DNA from: Bacillota bacterium
Lineage (GTDB): Bacteria; Bacillota; Clostridia; Lachnospirales; Lachnospiraceae
DNA: 64,000 nucleotides
Assembly (NCBI GenBank): GCA_023442465.1
Contig: JAEZZQ010000016.1
Coordinates: 434,001-498,000 of the forward strand
Direction: 5' to 3'
The notes beneath the pieces are model-generated. The model did no database searches and was not told the DNA's origin. It was given only the letters and a program-made list of their open reading frames with translations. Made by a program: the position numbers and the translations under genes. Positions 52,926-61,474 of the stretch are shown here, piece after piece; the stretch's first letter is position 1, and the number at the start of each line of letters is the position of its first letter.

Positions 52926-54179
52926 ATGAAAACTTTTCCCTTGGATTTCAAAGATTTAAAGGACCTTATCACCGAGTATCCCACACCATTTTATCTCTAT
53001 GACGAAAAGGCTATTCGCCACAATATACATCGTCTATATAAAGCCTTTTCCTGGAACGCAGGCTTCCGCGAATATTTTGCTGTGAAATCCGCCCCAAATC
53101 CTTTCCTATTGCAAATATTCAAAGAAGAGGGCTGCGGTGTGGACTGTTCTTCCGAAACAGAATTAATTCTAGCCGATTCCTGTTCGTTTCATGGCGAAGA
53201 AATCATGTTTACCTCTAATGTGACTTCAGCCGCAGAATTCAAAAAAGCAAACAGTCTGGAGGCAATTGTTAATCTGGATGATTTTTCCCACATTGATTAT
53301 CTGCAAAAGCATGGGGATATTCCAAACCTTATCTGCTTTCGCTTAAATCCCGGCGGGGTAATCGAATACGGCGGCAAAACAATACTGGATTACAATAATT
53401 ACAAGTTCGGATTTACAAAGGAACAGTTTACAGAAGGTGTTGCTTACTTAAATAAGAAAGGAATCAGACGCTTCGGTTTACACAGCCAGTTTGGCTGTCA
53501 CAGAACCGAAACAGATTATTTCGAAGAAAATGCCCGTTTATTGTTTGAAAAGGTTGTAGCTATCTATCAAAAGACCGATATAAAATTTGAATTTATTAAT
53601 CTGGCCGGAGGCTTAGGAATCTCCTATAAGGACAATGCTGCCGGTGCGGATATTGAAGCCGTGAGCCATGCTATCCGAAAAGCCTATGAGGATATTTTGG
53701 AACCGGCAGGCCTGGCCCCTCTCCCCTTATATATCGAGTTCGGCCTTTTCATGACCGGCCCTTATGGTTATTTTGTATCTTCGGTTCTCCATATCAAAAA
53801 AAGCTGTAAAACTTTCCTGGGCCTAGATGCTTCCACCAACAGCTTTATGAGTCCTTCCAGATATACCGACCATCACCATATAACCGTTGCCGGTAAGGAA
53901 AAGGAAGACTGTGATCACACTTACGATATTACGGGGTCTTTATGTGAAAACAGGGATCGCTTTGCAACAGACAGAAGCCTGCCTTACGTGGAAACCGGAG
54001 ATATTTTGATATTTCATGACGCAGGAGCCTATTCCTATTCTCATGCAAATAACTTTAACGGCAAGTTACGGCCTGCCGAATTGCTGCTCTGCCAGGATGG
54101 CTCCGTACGTCAGATACGGCGGCCGGAATCGCCTGAGGATTATTTTTCGACCCTGGATTTTCCGATAAAGTATGAATAG
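52926..54179 (+). CDS. Diaminopimelate-decarboxylase-like PLP enzyme (fold III)
   Basis: This 417-residue alanine-racemase-fold decarboxylase has PLP Lys54 in EYFAVKSAPNP, a substrate loop LHSQFGCHRTE, GGLGISY glycine loop, and GSLCENRDRFATDR (CExxD-like) with GAYSYSHANNFNGKLRP near the C-terminus. These are LysA-like features but several motifs differ from true LysA (SAPNP instead of ANPN; CENRD). Its natural substrate may be another diamino acid. Expression is probably under the divergent MocR. ATG 52926 has GGAG about 11 bases upstream. Confidence 0.82.
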   Translation: MKTFPLDFKDLKDLITEYPTPFYLYDEKAIRHNIHRLYKAFSWNAGFREYFAVKSAPNPFLLQIFKEEGCGVDCSSETELILADSCSFHGEEIMFTSNVTSAAEFKKANSLEAIVNLDDFSHIDYLQKHGDIPNLICFRLNPGGVIEYGGKTILDYNNYKFGFTKEQFTEGVAYLNKKGIRRFGLHSQFGCHRTETDYFEENARLLFEKVVAIYQKTDIKFEFINLAGGLGISYKDNAAGADIEAVSHAIRKAYEDILEPAGLAPLPLYIEFGLFMTGPYGYFVSSVLHIKKSCKTFLGLDASTNSFMSPSRYTDHHHITVAGKEKEDCDHTYDITGSLCENRDRFATDRSLPYVETGDILIFHDAGAYSYSHANNFNGKLRPAELLLCQDGSVRQIRRPESPEDYFSTLDFPIKYE

Positions 54180-54233
54180 CATTCCCCAAAATTGATGGTC
54201 ATGCTTTCATGGCTTTACTCATCCGGCTTGTTT

Positions 54234-54407
54234 TTATTTGCTTCGATTATTATCGTGCAGATTACTTGCCTTATTATGCCCCGCCTTTGCTTTACCTTGA
54301 ATCTCCGGAACAGGTTCCGCTTCGTTCTTTTTTATTTCCATTTTTTTATTGCTTTCTGTTCCATGGGGTTGTCTTGGGTCGGGTCTTCTCATACCTGCTT
54401 TAGCCAT
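54234..54407 (-). CDS. Conserved small protein (57 aa)
   Basis: MAKAGMRRPDPRQPHGTESN then a Lys/Glu-rich middle and PVPEIQGKAKAGHNKA, ending NNRSK. AAGGATGG precedes ATG 54407. The hydrophilic, proline-punctuated sequence is of a type found in related genomes and is likely a real, disordered protein of unknown function. Confidence 0.7.
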   Translation of the reverse strand: MAKAGMRRPDPRQPHGTESNKKMEIKKNEAEPVPEIQGKAKAGHNKASNLHDNNRSK

Positions 54408-54726
54408 AAATTCACCATCCTTACATAATGATTTTATATTCCATTATGATTTGCAAAAAGTGTGGTTTTATACTTAGCGGCCTCAAAATTGTATTTACAT
54501 GGCGGCAGCCGACATTCCTATCGGCAACCGCCATGTCCGACTTTTATAAAATTTCCTTACGGGTTACCACCCGGCTTTCAAGCTTAAGATGAGGGCTTAA
54601 GAATAGTCACTTCTTAGACGTCCATATTACAAATGAAATGAAAAACGCCCTCTCATTATTGATATCATAATATCACATTGTTAAAGAGAACAAGTATAAA
54701 AGAGGTAAAAGGAATGTAAAAAATAC
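54408..54726. other. Intergenic region with stem-loops
   Basis: Holds the promoter of the 57-residue gene, a strong hairpin (54497-54536), a CTTAAG repeat stem near 54582-54600, and a T-rich signal after the diguanylate cyclase gene. No coding sequence seen. Confidence 0.4.
54497..54536 (+). terminator. Strong hairpin, arms ACATGGCGG/CCGCCATGT
   Basis: Nine-base outer stem plus inner GCCGA/TCGGC; followed on the plus strand by CCGACTTTTAT. It is 320 bases downstream of the decarboxylase and may be its terminator or act on the minus strand. Confidence 0.55.
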
Positions 54727-56220
54727 TTAAGAAATTTCCATCTTCCTGAACCGTTGCTTTTCTGCATACATCTGTTTATCCGCTTCTTCAATTATCTGCT
54801 CTAAATCCATATCCATGCCCGTGCAAAAATAAAATAATCCGTGGCTTGCCGCAATATTATAAGAAAACTCTTCTTGAAGATTTCTTTCATTAAACTGTTT
54901 TATAATATCGTTCCAAATAGTTTCAGCCTGAGTTTTATTTTTCTTCTTAAATACTATTATAAACTCATCACCGCCTATGCGGAAAAATATATCTTCTTCC
55001 TTCAGTTTATTTTTAATTATCCTGCATAATGTTTGAATATAGCGGTCACCTTCGCTGTGACCATAGGTATCATTTACAAGCTTTAAATTATTGATATCCA
55101 AAAAACAGAGCGCAAATTCCAGAAATTCTTCTTGGGCTTCCTCTAACAACTCTTCCAGTTTCTTAAACCCCATTCTTCTGTTCATAATTCCTGTCAAAGA
55201 ATCAGTGGAAGCATAATGGGACAGTTCTTCCTCCGCTTTTCTGATCTCCGTTATATCCATAATACCTGTTAAAATAGACTTTTCGCCATGATAATCAATT
55301 ATTTCGTAATTCGCGGTAACCCACTTCCTCTTGCCGTTAAAGTTATATTCTACAATCCGGTTAAAGGTACTGTTATTTTCCTTCAATTCTTCCTGAAGAG
55401 CCCGCCTGCTGTCACTCGTAATATAACAGTCTATTCCGTTAAAACTGTCCTGACTCTCTGCTTTGATTCCCATCAGGCTGCATGCCCGTTTATTTGCTTC
55501 TATGATTTTTCCATCCTTCATCCTTGTAATAAACACCGGATAAGGGTTTACATAAAAAAGCTTTTTAAAGTTCTCCTCATTTTCCATTAACTTCTTTTTA
55601 TAGAAAAACTCCATCATCCTATGACGATAAAAGATAAATCCAAGCAAAAATGCAGCCCCTGACAGAACCGTGGAATTTACTACTTTGGTAAGCAGCAGAC
55701 TCGTTTCATTACCAAGAGTCCCGATACCTATAAGGAAAATGATGTGATTCATAACGAATGCAAAAAGCATAAAAGACGGTTTGAGGGTGAAAGCAATCGC
55801 CGCAATCAACGCCAGTATCATATAGGAATAAATATTGCCGGTATATCTTTGGCTATTAATGGAAGAAACCGCCCCAAAAAGAATATAAAAAAATACATAT
55901 ATTCTTGAAGCAATATATATGATGCGGTAATTGGTACTCTTTCTCCTGACAAACACCCACTTGTAGAAAATCAGGAACACAGCCGAAACAACTACACTGA
56001 TAGTATGCATAGCAATAAGGGTTGTACTATATCTCCTATCGGCACCACTACTTATAATTGTCAGATCCATATATGCCCAAAAAATTGACAGGAAAATATT
56101 AGCCATAGAAATCAGGCGGATTCTGTTTAGAACAAGCATGCTGTTGTACTTTTCGAATTCTTTTTGTTCTTCGTTGGAGCGACTTATTAAAAGTCTTAAT
56201 CCTTCCTTTATCCATTCCAT
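54727..56220 (-). CDS. Membrane diguanylate cyclase with PAS domain
   Basis: This 497-residue protein has six or seven N-terminal membrane helices (residues about 35-200), a PAS domain (about 215-325, VNPYPVFITRMKDGKIIEAN and GIMDITEIRKAEEE linker), and a GGDEF domain (about 340-490; STDSLTGIMNRRMG, CFLDINNLKLVNDTYGHSEG, FFRIGGDEFIIVF). The active GGDEF motif is intact, so it should make cyclic di-GMP; no inhibitory RxxD was located five residues upstream. Stands alone, with a structured repeat just upstream of its start. Confidence 0.92.
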   Translation of the reverse strand: MEWIKEGLRLLISRSNEEQKEFEKYNSMLVLNRIRLISMANIFLSIFWAYMDLTIISSGADRRYSTTLIAMHTISVVVSAVFLIFYKWVFVRRKSTNYRIIYIASRIYVFFYILFGAVSSINSQRYTGNIYSYMILALIAAIAFTLKPSFMLFAFVMNHIIFLIGIGTLGNETSLLLTKVVNSTVLSGAAFLLGFIFYRHRMMEFFYKKKLMENEENFKKLFYVNPYPVFITRMKDGKIIEANKRACSLMGIKAESQDSFNGIDCYITSDSRRALQEELKENNSTFNRIVEYNFNGKRKWVTANYEIIDYHGEKSILTGIMDITEIRKAEEELSHYASTDSLTGIMNRRMGFKKLEELLEEAQEEFLEFALCFLDINNLKLVNDTYGHSEGDRYIQTLCRIIKNKLKEEDIFFRIGGDEFIIVFKKKNKTQAETIWNDIIKQFNERNLQEEFSYNIAASHGLFYFCTGMDMDLEQIIEEADKQMYAEKQRFRKMEIS

Positions 56221-56264
56221 AAATTTGTCCTTTTTAATGTCAACATAACTTCCTGCTCAAGATA

Positions 56265-56389
56265 GAACAAAAGTGTGCTTTATATAATACCCTCGCGACC
56301 AAATACTCTGGCAGCACAGCTTTTGTTCCGCGCGTAGCTGTGCATCCACTTTTATGTAATAAGAGCATTTTCCTATCACATAATAAAAA
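56265..56389 (-). repeat. Dispersed structured repeat, copy B
   Basis: On the minus strand: arms TTTTATTATGTGA/TTACATAAAA around TAGGAAAATGCTC, then ATGCACAGCTACGCGCG, then GAACAAAAG...AGCACACTTTTGTTC. It closely matches copy A (11461-11580) and lies 45 bases upstream of the diguanylate cyclase start. Confidence 0.8.
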
Positions 56390-56496
56390 GCATTCCTAAC
56401 CTACAAGAATGCTTTTAAAATAATGTCCATTATAACAAACCGTATGTTGGGAAGCAAGATGTTTTGTATATTAACGTATTAATGCATTTTTACTTT

Positions 56497-56646
56497 GTTA
56501 CTGTTCACACAGTAGCTTAACACTTGCTGTTAAGCTACGTAAGAACGTGATGCACGAGATGGTTTCTGCTTCGCGAAGCGAATTTAAATGCAAAAAGTTT
56601 GCATTGCAGAACATCATGCGTTACTGAGAACGGAGTGAACAGTAAC
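56497..56646. repeat. 150-base multi-hairpin element, includes 28-base repeat copy 2
   Basis: Outer arms GTTACTGTTCAC (56497-56508) and GTGAACAGTAAC (56635-56646) enclose several stems: GTAGCTTAACA/TGTTAAGCTAC, GCTTCGCGAAGC, and TGCAAA/TTTGCA. Bases 56618-56645 are an exact inverted copy of 6651-6678. It ends two bases after the alkylation-repair gene stop. Confidence 0.8.
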
Positions 56647-56647
56647 T

Positions 56648-57316
56648 TTACTTTTTCTTTCTTATACCCGCTGCAATCCAGTGCGGAGCGTAAGCAGAAG
56701 TACAGCCTTTTGGAACTTTCAAATCACGATATACCCCTAACGTTTCGCCTAGAGTGATACATCTTTCTGTAAATTGCGGATAACGTATCCCGATTTCACA
56801 CAGGGCGTGATTCATTGCCCATTGTTTCCCGGGGGACGCAGTTTGCAATTCAATTTCAATCGTTGCAAGCAGCGCCTCTAACTCATGGTCAGTTAATTTA
56901 CCGGCAGATATTTTATGGACGATCAGATTCCACCCTGCCCTGCCTAGGTTATCCTTGCCGGAGTCCATCCATTCTTCAGCAAGAATATCTGCATCTTTAT
57001 GGCTGCTGACAACTTCACCAACGAATTTATCAATCATATCAGCATATGTTAATTCAGCGACCATACTTCTCCCTTCATCTGTTGACAGCTTATTCACATC
57101 GAACAGCATACATGCAAGCCATCGTGCATCCGTGTTTCCACTCTGCCAAAGCTCTAATGCCAATTCATGATTTTTCCCTAATTGCTTTGCCAGCTTCCGT
57201 AATTCCCCCAATAAAACGCCGTAAGTATTTTCACCTGCACCGTTTTTTATATACATCTGTCTTCGTTTTTCATTGCCTATATTATAAAGTATTTCAAGTA
57301 TCTCGCTTTTTGTCAT
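56648..57316 (-). CDS. DNA alkylation repair (AlkD-like HEAT) protein
   Basis: About 222 residues of alpha-alpha repeats typical of AlkC/AlkD family: NIGNEKRRQMYIKNGAGENT, DARWLACMLFDVNKL, AEEWMDSGKDNLGRAGWNLI. These enzymes remove N3- and N7-alkylated bases without base flipping. ATG 57316 is preferred; an ATG four codons upstream sits almost on top of AAAGGAG. Monocistronic. Confidence 0.82.
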   Translation of the reverse strand: MTKSEILEILYNIGNEKRRQMYIKNGAGENTYGVLLGELRKLAKQLGKNHELALELWQSGNTDARWLACMLFDVNKLSTDEGRSMVAELTYADMIDKFVGEVVSSHKDADILAEEWMDSGKDNLGRAGWNLIVHKISAGKLTDHELEALLATIEIELQTASPGKQWAMNHALCEIGIRYPQFTERCITLGETLGVYRDLKVPKGCTSAYAPHWIAAGIRKKK

Positions 57317-57471
57317 TTTTATGGCCATACTCCTTTCAAAACCTGGAGACTTTGTACAAGTGTGCTCATACAGCTTAAGCACAAAATCTCTTGTCGAAAG
57401 TATGAAGCTCTTTCAACATTGTAAACATGCCGCACTGCGGCACAAACAATCCATGAAGAAGACTCAGAGAG

Positions 57472-57532
57472 GTGTGAAACTTTAGAAATTCTTAGGTGAT
57501 GTACCTTATTAGCTTAGAATTTCTTTTCACAC
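57472..57532. repeat. 61-base near-perfect inverted repeat
   Basis: GTGTGAAA/TTTTCACAC outer arms and AGAAATTCTTAG/CTTAGAATTTCT inner arms, with a loop of about 13 bases. It lies between the 3' end of the 154-residue gene and the alkylation repair gene start. No T-run follows on the minus strand. Confidence 0.65.
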
Positions 57533-57575
57533 TTATGCTCCTGCAATGTGTCATTTATAACATCGCTAATTTACT

Positions 57576-58040
57576 TCAATATTCCCCTTTAATTACAAAA
57601 AATGAGCCGCGTATTGTTCCAGCCAATTTCGATTTCTGTCTGGCAAACTTAAACTTCCCTTCTAACTCCTTTGGAACCTCCATTCCCTCAGAAAGTTTGA
57701 AACCAACGGCACGCTTCTTAGGGTCATCAACCGTATACATGACATTGACTGCCAGACCATCCTCATAAAAGACATAGGCCATTTTTATGTTTTCCACTTG
57801 AAAAGATGATGTTTCTAAAGGCTTTGCGGAAAACTCAATATCACGTTCTCTTTTTAAAATCCGATTCACATAATCGAGCGTCTCCTGGCTTTCACTTACC
57901 GGTACAACTGTAAATTCATGCTTATATTTATTCATATAATAACGGGCTTCATTAGCGCGCAAACCAGCGAGCGCCTCTGCTACAGCTGAAGACTCAAGAC
58001 CCACCGTAGAAACATTTTTAAAATCAACGACATAGGACAT
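57576..58040 (-). CDS. Unrecognised 154-residue protein
   Basis: MSYVVDFKNVSTVGLESSAV then an Arg/Asn/Tyr helix, a charged middle (NRILKRERDIEFS), beta-rich IKMAYVFYEDGLAVNVMYTV and a basic C-terminal third (GKFKFARQKSKLAGTIRGSF). No signal peptide or membrane helix. ATG 58040 has GGAGGA eight bases upstream. I do not recognise the family; predicted as a soluble alpha/beta protein. Confidence 0.65.
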   Translation of the reverse strand: MSYVVDFKNVSTVGLESSAVAEALAGLRANEARYYMNKYKHEFTVVPVSESQETLDYVNRILKRERDIEFSAKPLETSSFQVENIKMAYVFYEDGLAVNVMYTVDDPKKRAVGFKLSEGMEVPKELEGKFKFARQKSKLAGTIRGSFFVIKGEY

Positions 58041-58345
58041 TTTCATTCCTCCTTATATTTCTTAACAACAGGAATCCTCATTTGTTTTATCCGTTTACAG
58101 TACCCCTGCCACCACACCGGCTGCTGCACATAGTATTATAATAAACCTTTCATTTTAACTTATCCACTTATTTGTGTTTTTTATTTTATAGATATATTAT
58201 AACCTGATTTGATAAGTATATTATAACCCGAAGTCATGCCAAAATCGATACTTTTTACAGACTGATAGGAAAAAAGTTGCTGTCTGCATAAGCATAAGAA
58301 GCGGCTAATTTAAGAGAACTTCAAAAAAGCCCCCTTTCAAGCGGA
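58041..58345. other. AT-rich intergenic region
   Basis: Contains a direct repeat TATATTATAACC at about 58191 and 58219, each reading GGTTATAATATA on the minus strand, two possible -10 boxes for the 154-residue gene. Nothing else supported. Confidence 0.35.
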
Positions 58346-58744
58346 ATGGGACAATACAAAATAAGTTTGAAGCTAGATGTCAATATTTTAAGATTGCTTT
58401 TTAATAATTCTGAAATCATACCCAAAAAAATCGCCAGTAAACTAAATATTCCCAACAGCACCTTAATAAATGCCATCAATAGATTAGAAAAAACCGTTGT
58501 TTCGGCGGCTGGCTCATTGTGCGTCAAACAAAATACAGTGGCCCAAAGCGGCGGTTTTGAAATTATAAGAAATTTCAAGGCCGCCGTTTCCGCGCGCGTT
58601 TGGCCTTGTGCCATTCGGGCGCTTTTCTTTTTCATCGGGGACAGCCGGAGGACTTTGACACTTTCCCCACGGCGCTTATGGCTGCGGGGTTTGAGTATAA
58701 ATGGGGGCACGGCGGCATTTTGGATGGATTTATTTTCAAAGTAA
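58346..58744 (+). pseudogene. Mosaic of gene remnants: winged-helix fragment plus unknown tail
   Basis: The frame from 58346 begins with a winged-helix-like segment, NSEIIPKKIASKLNIPNSTL then INAINRLEK, which is cut off after the second helix. In another frame, 58620-58735 reads FHRGQPEDFDTFPTALMAAG then FEYKWGHGGILDGF, an unrecognised C-terminal fragment. G+C rises sharply in the middle. It looks like a junction left of the following cassette. Confidence 0.5.
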
Positions 58745-58750
58745 TCACTA

Positions 58751-58779
58751 TTGACAAATCTCCTATTGAGTATTACTAT
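58751..58779 (+). promoter_or_regulatory. Promoter of the PadR cassette
   Basis: TTGACA (58751-58756), 17-base spacer, TACTAT (58774-58779). Inverted half-sites TTACT/AGTAA overlap and follow the -10 box and may be the PadR operator. Confidence 0.75.
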
Positions 58780-58835
58780 ATAGCAGTAGTAAGTATTACT
58801 TCATACAAGTCATACAAAATAGTAAAGGAGGGATT

Positions 58836-59162
58836 GTGTTGGAAAACCTAACGGAAATGCTCAAAGGCGTGCTTGAGGGCTGCGTCCTTGAAATTATAAG
58901 CCGCAAAGAAACCTACGGCTACGAAATTACGCGGCGGCTGAACGCCCTCGGCTTCACAGATGTTGTGGATGGAACGGTATATACCATTCTAATCCGGCTT
59001 GAAAAAAATAATCTGGTGGAGATCACCAAAAAACCATCCGATATGGGGCCGCCGCGAAAGTTTTTCACGCTCAACGACGCGGGGCGCGAGGAGCTGCGGA
59101 AGTTCTGGGGAAAATGGGAATTTGTCGCGTCAAAAATCAATGAGCTAAAGGAGGAAAAATAA
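58836..59162 (+). CDS. PadR-family regulator
   Basis: This 108-residue protein is the short PadR type: GVLEGCVLEIISRKETYGYE, ITRRLNALGFTDVVDGTVYT (recognition helix) and LIRLEKNNLVE, with a short C-terminal helix pair. GTG 58836 lies four bases after AAGGAGG; TTG 58839 is possible. Its stop touches the next ATG. It likely represses the cassette until a drug or envelope signal is sensed. Confidence 0.92.
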   Translation: MLENLTEMLKGVLEGCVLEIISRKETYGYEITRRLNALGFTDVVDGTVYTILIRLEKNNLVEITKKPSDMGPPRKFFTLNDAGREELRKFWGKWEFVASKINELKEEK

Positions 59163-59509
59163 TGAATTTTTGGGACATGATTACAGGCAACGACATGACG
59201 AAAAAAATAAAAGCATTTGAATCGCGAGCTGAAAAGCTGCCTGCGGATTATCAAGCGGCATGGGAAAATATTAAAATCAATATTTGGCCGCACTCGGATT
59301 TCACCGGCCGCAACCTCATGCCGATTCTTGACGGTGTGCTTGGCCTGCTCGAAGAAGCGACGGCAGACGGTCAGAGCGTCCAGGAGGCATTGGGCGGAGA
59401 TATAAAGGACTTCTGTTCAGCGCTGGCCGGCGAAGAAGGGGCAAAGTCTTTTCGCGACAAGTGGCGCGAGCAACTCAATAACAATATCGCTAAAAAATTA
59501 GGCAAATAG
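59162..59509 (+). CDS. DUF1048 protein, first copy
   Basis: This 115-residue soluble helical protein (MNFWDMITGNDMTKKIKAFE, RAEKLPADYQAAWENIKINI, GRNLMPILDGVLGLLEE) belongs to DUF1048, small proteins found between PadR regulators and ABC-2 transporters. Function unknown. Its ATG overlaps the PadR stop. Confidence 0.88.
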   Translation: MNFWDMITGNDMTKKIKAFESRAEKLPADYQAAWENIKINIWPHSDFTGRNLMPILDGVLGLLEEATADGQSVQEALGGDIKDFCSALAGEEGAKSFRDKWREQLNNNIAKKLGK

Positions 59510-59518
59510 GAGGATAAA

Positions 59519-59905
59519 ATGAGCATACAAGATATCATTGAAGACAAAAAAAAGTGGCGAGCGCACATGGCGCGCGTCAAAGCGCTCCCGCAGGATTATC
59601 AGATTGTTTATAATGAGATTCAAAAATATCTCTTTAAGGTCGGCCCTATTGTGATGACCGATGGGCTAACCGACGGGGTGGGTCTGGTCTCGGGGATTGT
59701 GGATCTTTTTGAAGAGGGCGCAGCCTCGGGGAAAGGCGTGCTCGAAGTGACGGGCCGCGACGTGGCGACTTTCTGCGACGATCTGATCAGAGATTCAAAA
59801 ACTAACGCCGACGACATTCAAGAATCTGTTGGGCAGGAAGTTAATAAGGCCGTGAAAAAGGTTACGAACAAAAAAGGGGGATCTCGGGATGGAAAAAGCG
59901 ATTGA
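59519..59905 (+). CDS. DUF1048 protein, second copy
   Basis: This 128-residue paralogue of the preceding protein shares LPQDYQIVYNEIQKYLFKVG and the VSGIVDLFEEGAASGKGVLE-DVATFCDDL segment, and has a Lys-rich tail (KAVKKVTNKKGG). Its end overlaps the ATPase start by 17 bases. Two different copies suggest a heterodimer or two-step adaptor. Confidence 0.88.
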   Translation: MSIQDIIEDKKKWRAHMARVKALPQDYQIVYNEIQKYLFKVGPIVMTDGLTDGVGLVSGIVDLFEEGAASGKGVLEVTGRDVATFCDDLIRDSKTNADDIQESVGQEVNKAVKKVTNKKGGSRDGKSD

Positions 59906-60647
59906 AGTAAAAGGGCTGCAAAAGTCCTATAAGCAATTCCAGGTTTTGAGGGGCGTCGATTTCGAGGTACGCCGCGGAGAGATTTTCGCCCTGCTCGGCT
60001 CAAACGGCGCAGGCAAAACCACGGTTGTCAGAATCCTCACCACACTGCTCAAACCGGATGGAGGAACCACCGCCGTCAACGGCTTTGACGTTGCGGAAAA
60101 GTCCGACTACGTGCGCCAGTCCATCAGCCTGACCGGGCAGTTCGCCGCTGTGGACGAAATTTTGACCGGGCGGGAAAATCTCATCATGATCGCCAAGCTG
60201 CGGCACCTTACCAATCCGCTTCAGGTCGCGGATGATTTACTGAAGCGTTTTGGTCTGACAGAAGCCGCCGACCGCAGGGTTTCCATCTATTCGGGCGGTA
60301 TGCGCCGCAGACTCGACATCGCCATGAGCCTTGTGGGAAAGCCGCAGCTTATTTTCCTCGACGAGCCGACCACCGGGCTTGACCCCGAAGGGCGCATCGA
60401 GGTTTGGAATACTGTAAAAGAGCTTGCGGATAATGGCACAACGGTGTTCCTGACCACGCAATATTTGGAGGAAGCCGAACAGCTTGCGGATCGAATCGCC
60501 ATTCTGCATGAGGGGAAAATTATCGCGAACGGCACCCTTGAGGAACTGAAAAAACTGTTTCCGCCCGCCAAGGTGGAGTATGTGGAAAAACAGCCGACGT
60601 TGGAGGAAATTTTCCTCGCAATCATCGGCAAGAAGGAGGAAAAGTAA
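59889..60647 (+). CDS. ABC-2 transporter ATP-binding protein (DrrA-like)
   Basis: This 252-residue ATPase has Walker A GSNGAGKTT, signature IYSGGMRRRLDIAMSL, Walker B LIFLDEPTTGLD and H-loop change LTTQYLEEAEQLADR (Gln in place of His, usual in this family). The C-terminal PTLEEIFLAIIGKK matches DrrA-type drug exporters. Pairs with the next permease. Confidence 0.93.
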   Translation: MEKAIEVKGLQKSYKQFQVLRGVDFEVRRGEIFALLGSNGAGKTTVVRILTTLLKPDGGTTAVNGFDVAEKSDYVRQSISLTGQFAAVDEILTGRENLIMIAKLRHLTNPLQVADDLLKRFGLTEAADRRVSIYSGGMRRRLDIAMSLVGKPQLIFLDEPTTGLDPEGRIEVWNTVKELADNGTTVFLTTQYLEEAEQLADRIAILHEGKIIANGTLEELKKLFPPAKVEYVEKQPTLEEIFLAIIGKKEEK

Positions 60648-61418
60648 ATGGGAAACCATAAAAAACACTTTTTCAGCGATATGGGCGTTATGCTTGGGCG
60701 CTCCATGCGCCATATTTTCCGCAGCATGGATACCATTATCACGGTCTGCATCACTCCGATTGCGATGATGCTGCTGTTTGTATATGTGTTAGGCGGTGCG
60801 ATTCAAACCGGCACGGGCAATTATGTGAATTATCTGTTACCCGGCATCCTGCTGATTGCGATTGCAAGCGGTATATCTTATACGGCTTACCGCCTGTTTA
60901 TGGATATGAAAAGCGGCATATTCGAGCGGTTCCACTCCATGCCGATCGCGCGTTCAGCCGCGCTGTGGGGACATGTGCTGACTTCACTGGTATCAAATGC
61001 AATTTCGGTTATCGTTATCATTCTCGTGGCGCTCATTATGGGTTTCCGTTCATCGGCAGGAGTGTTGTCATGGCTTGCGGTAGCGGGTATACTCGCGCTG
61101 TTTACACTGGCCTTGACATGGATCGCGGCGATTGCCGGACTGTCCGCAAAATCGGTGGACGGTGCCGGTGCCTTTTCCTACCCACTTATCTTCCTTCCGT
61201 TTATCAGCTCGGCGTTTGTTCCTACTGAAACAATGCCCACCGTTGTCCGCACTTTCGCGGAGAATCAGCCTGTGACCGCAATCGTAAACTCTATTCGGGC
61301 GTTACTGTCCAGTCAGCCAGTAAGCAATGATATTTGGATTGCGCTCGCATGGTGTGTTGGTATCATGATTGTAGCGTACTTCTTCGCCATGAAGGCTTAT
61401 AAACGGAAAGCAGCTTAA
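60648..61418 (+). CDS. ABC-2 transporter permease (DrrB-like)
   Basis: This 256-residue protein has six helices; NYVNYLLPGILLIAIASGIS, the KSGIFERFHSMPIARSAALW loop that contacts the ATPase, and YPLIFLPFISSAFVPTETMP are family motifs. Starts immediately after the ATPase stop. Probably exports a drug or lipid-like compound. Confidence 0.93.
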   Translation: MGNHKKHFFSDMGVMLGRSMRHIFRSMDTIITVCITPIAMMLLFVYVLGGAIQTGTGNYVNYLLPGILLIAIASGISYTAYRLFMDMKSGIFERFHSMPIARSAALWGHVLTSLVSNAISVIVIILVALIMGFRSSAGVLSWLAVAGILALFTLALTWIAAIAGLSAKSVDGAGAFSYPLIFLPFISSAFVPTETMPTVVRTFAENQPVTAIVNSIRALLSSQPVSNDIWIALAWCVGIMIVAYFFAMKAYKRKAA

Positions 61419-61435
61419 TGTTGCAGGGATAAGCA

Positions 61436-61474
61436 GAGCCAATAACATGTGAGTAAATCATAAGTTATCGGCTC
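61436..61474 (+). terminator. Terminator of the PadR-ABC cassette
   Basis: GAGCC-ATAAC and GTTAT-GGCTC arms with a 17-base loop, then TTTCTTT. Confidence 0.8.

Noticed and set aside
58321..58710. Minus-strand 129-codon frame with a hydrophobic half
   Set aside because: The hydrophobic stretch is the antisense of a winged-helix-like plus-strand segment; no ribosome site.
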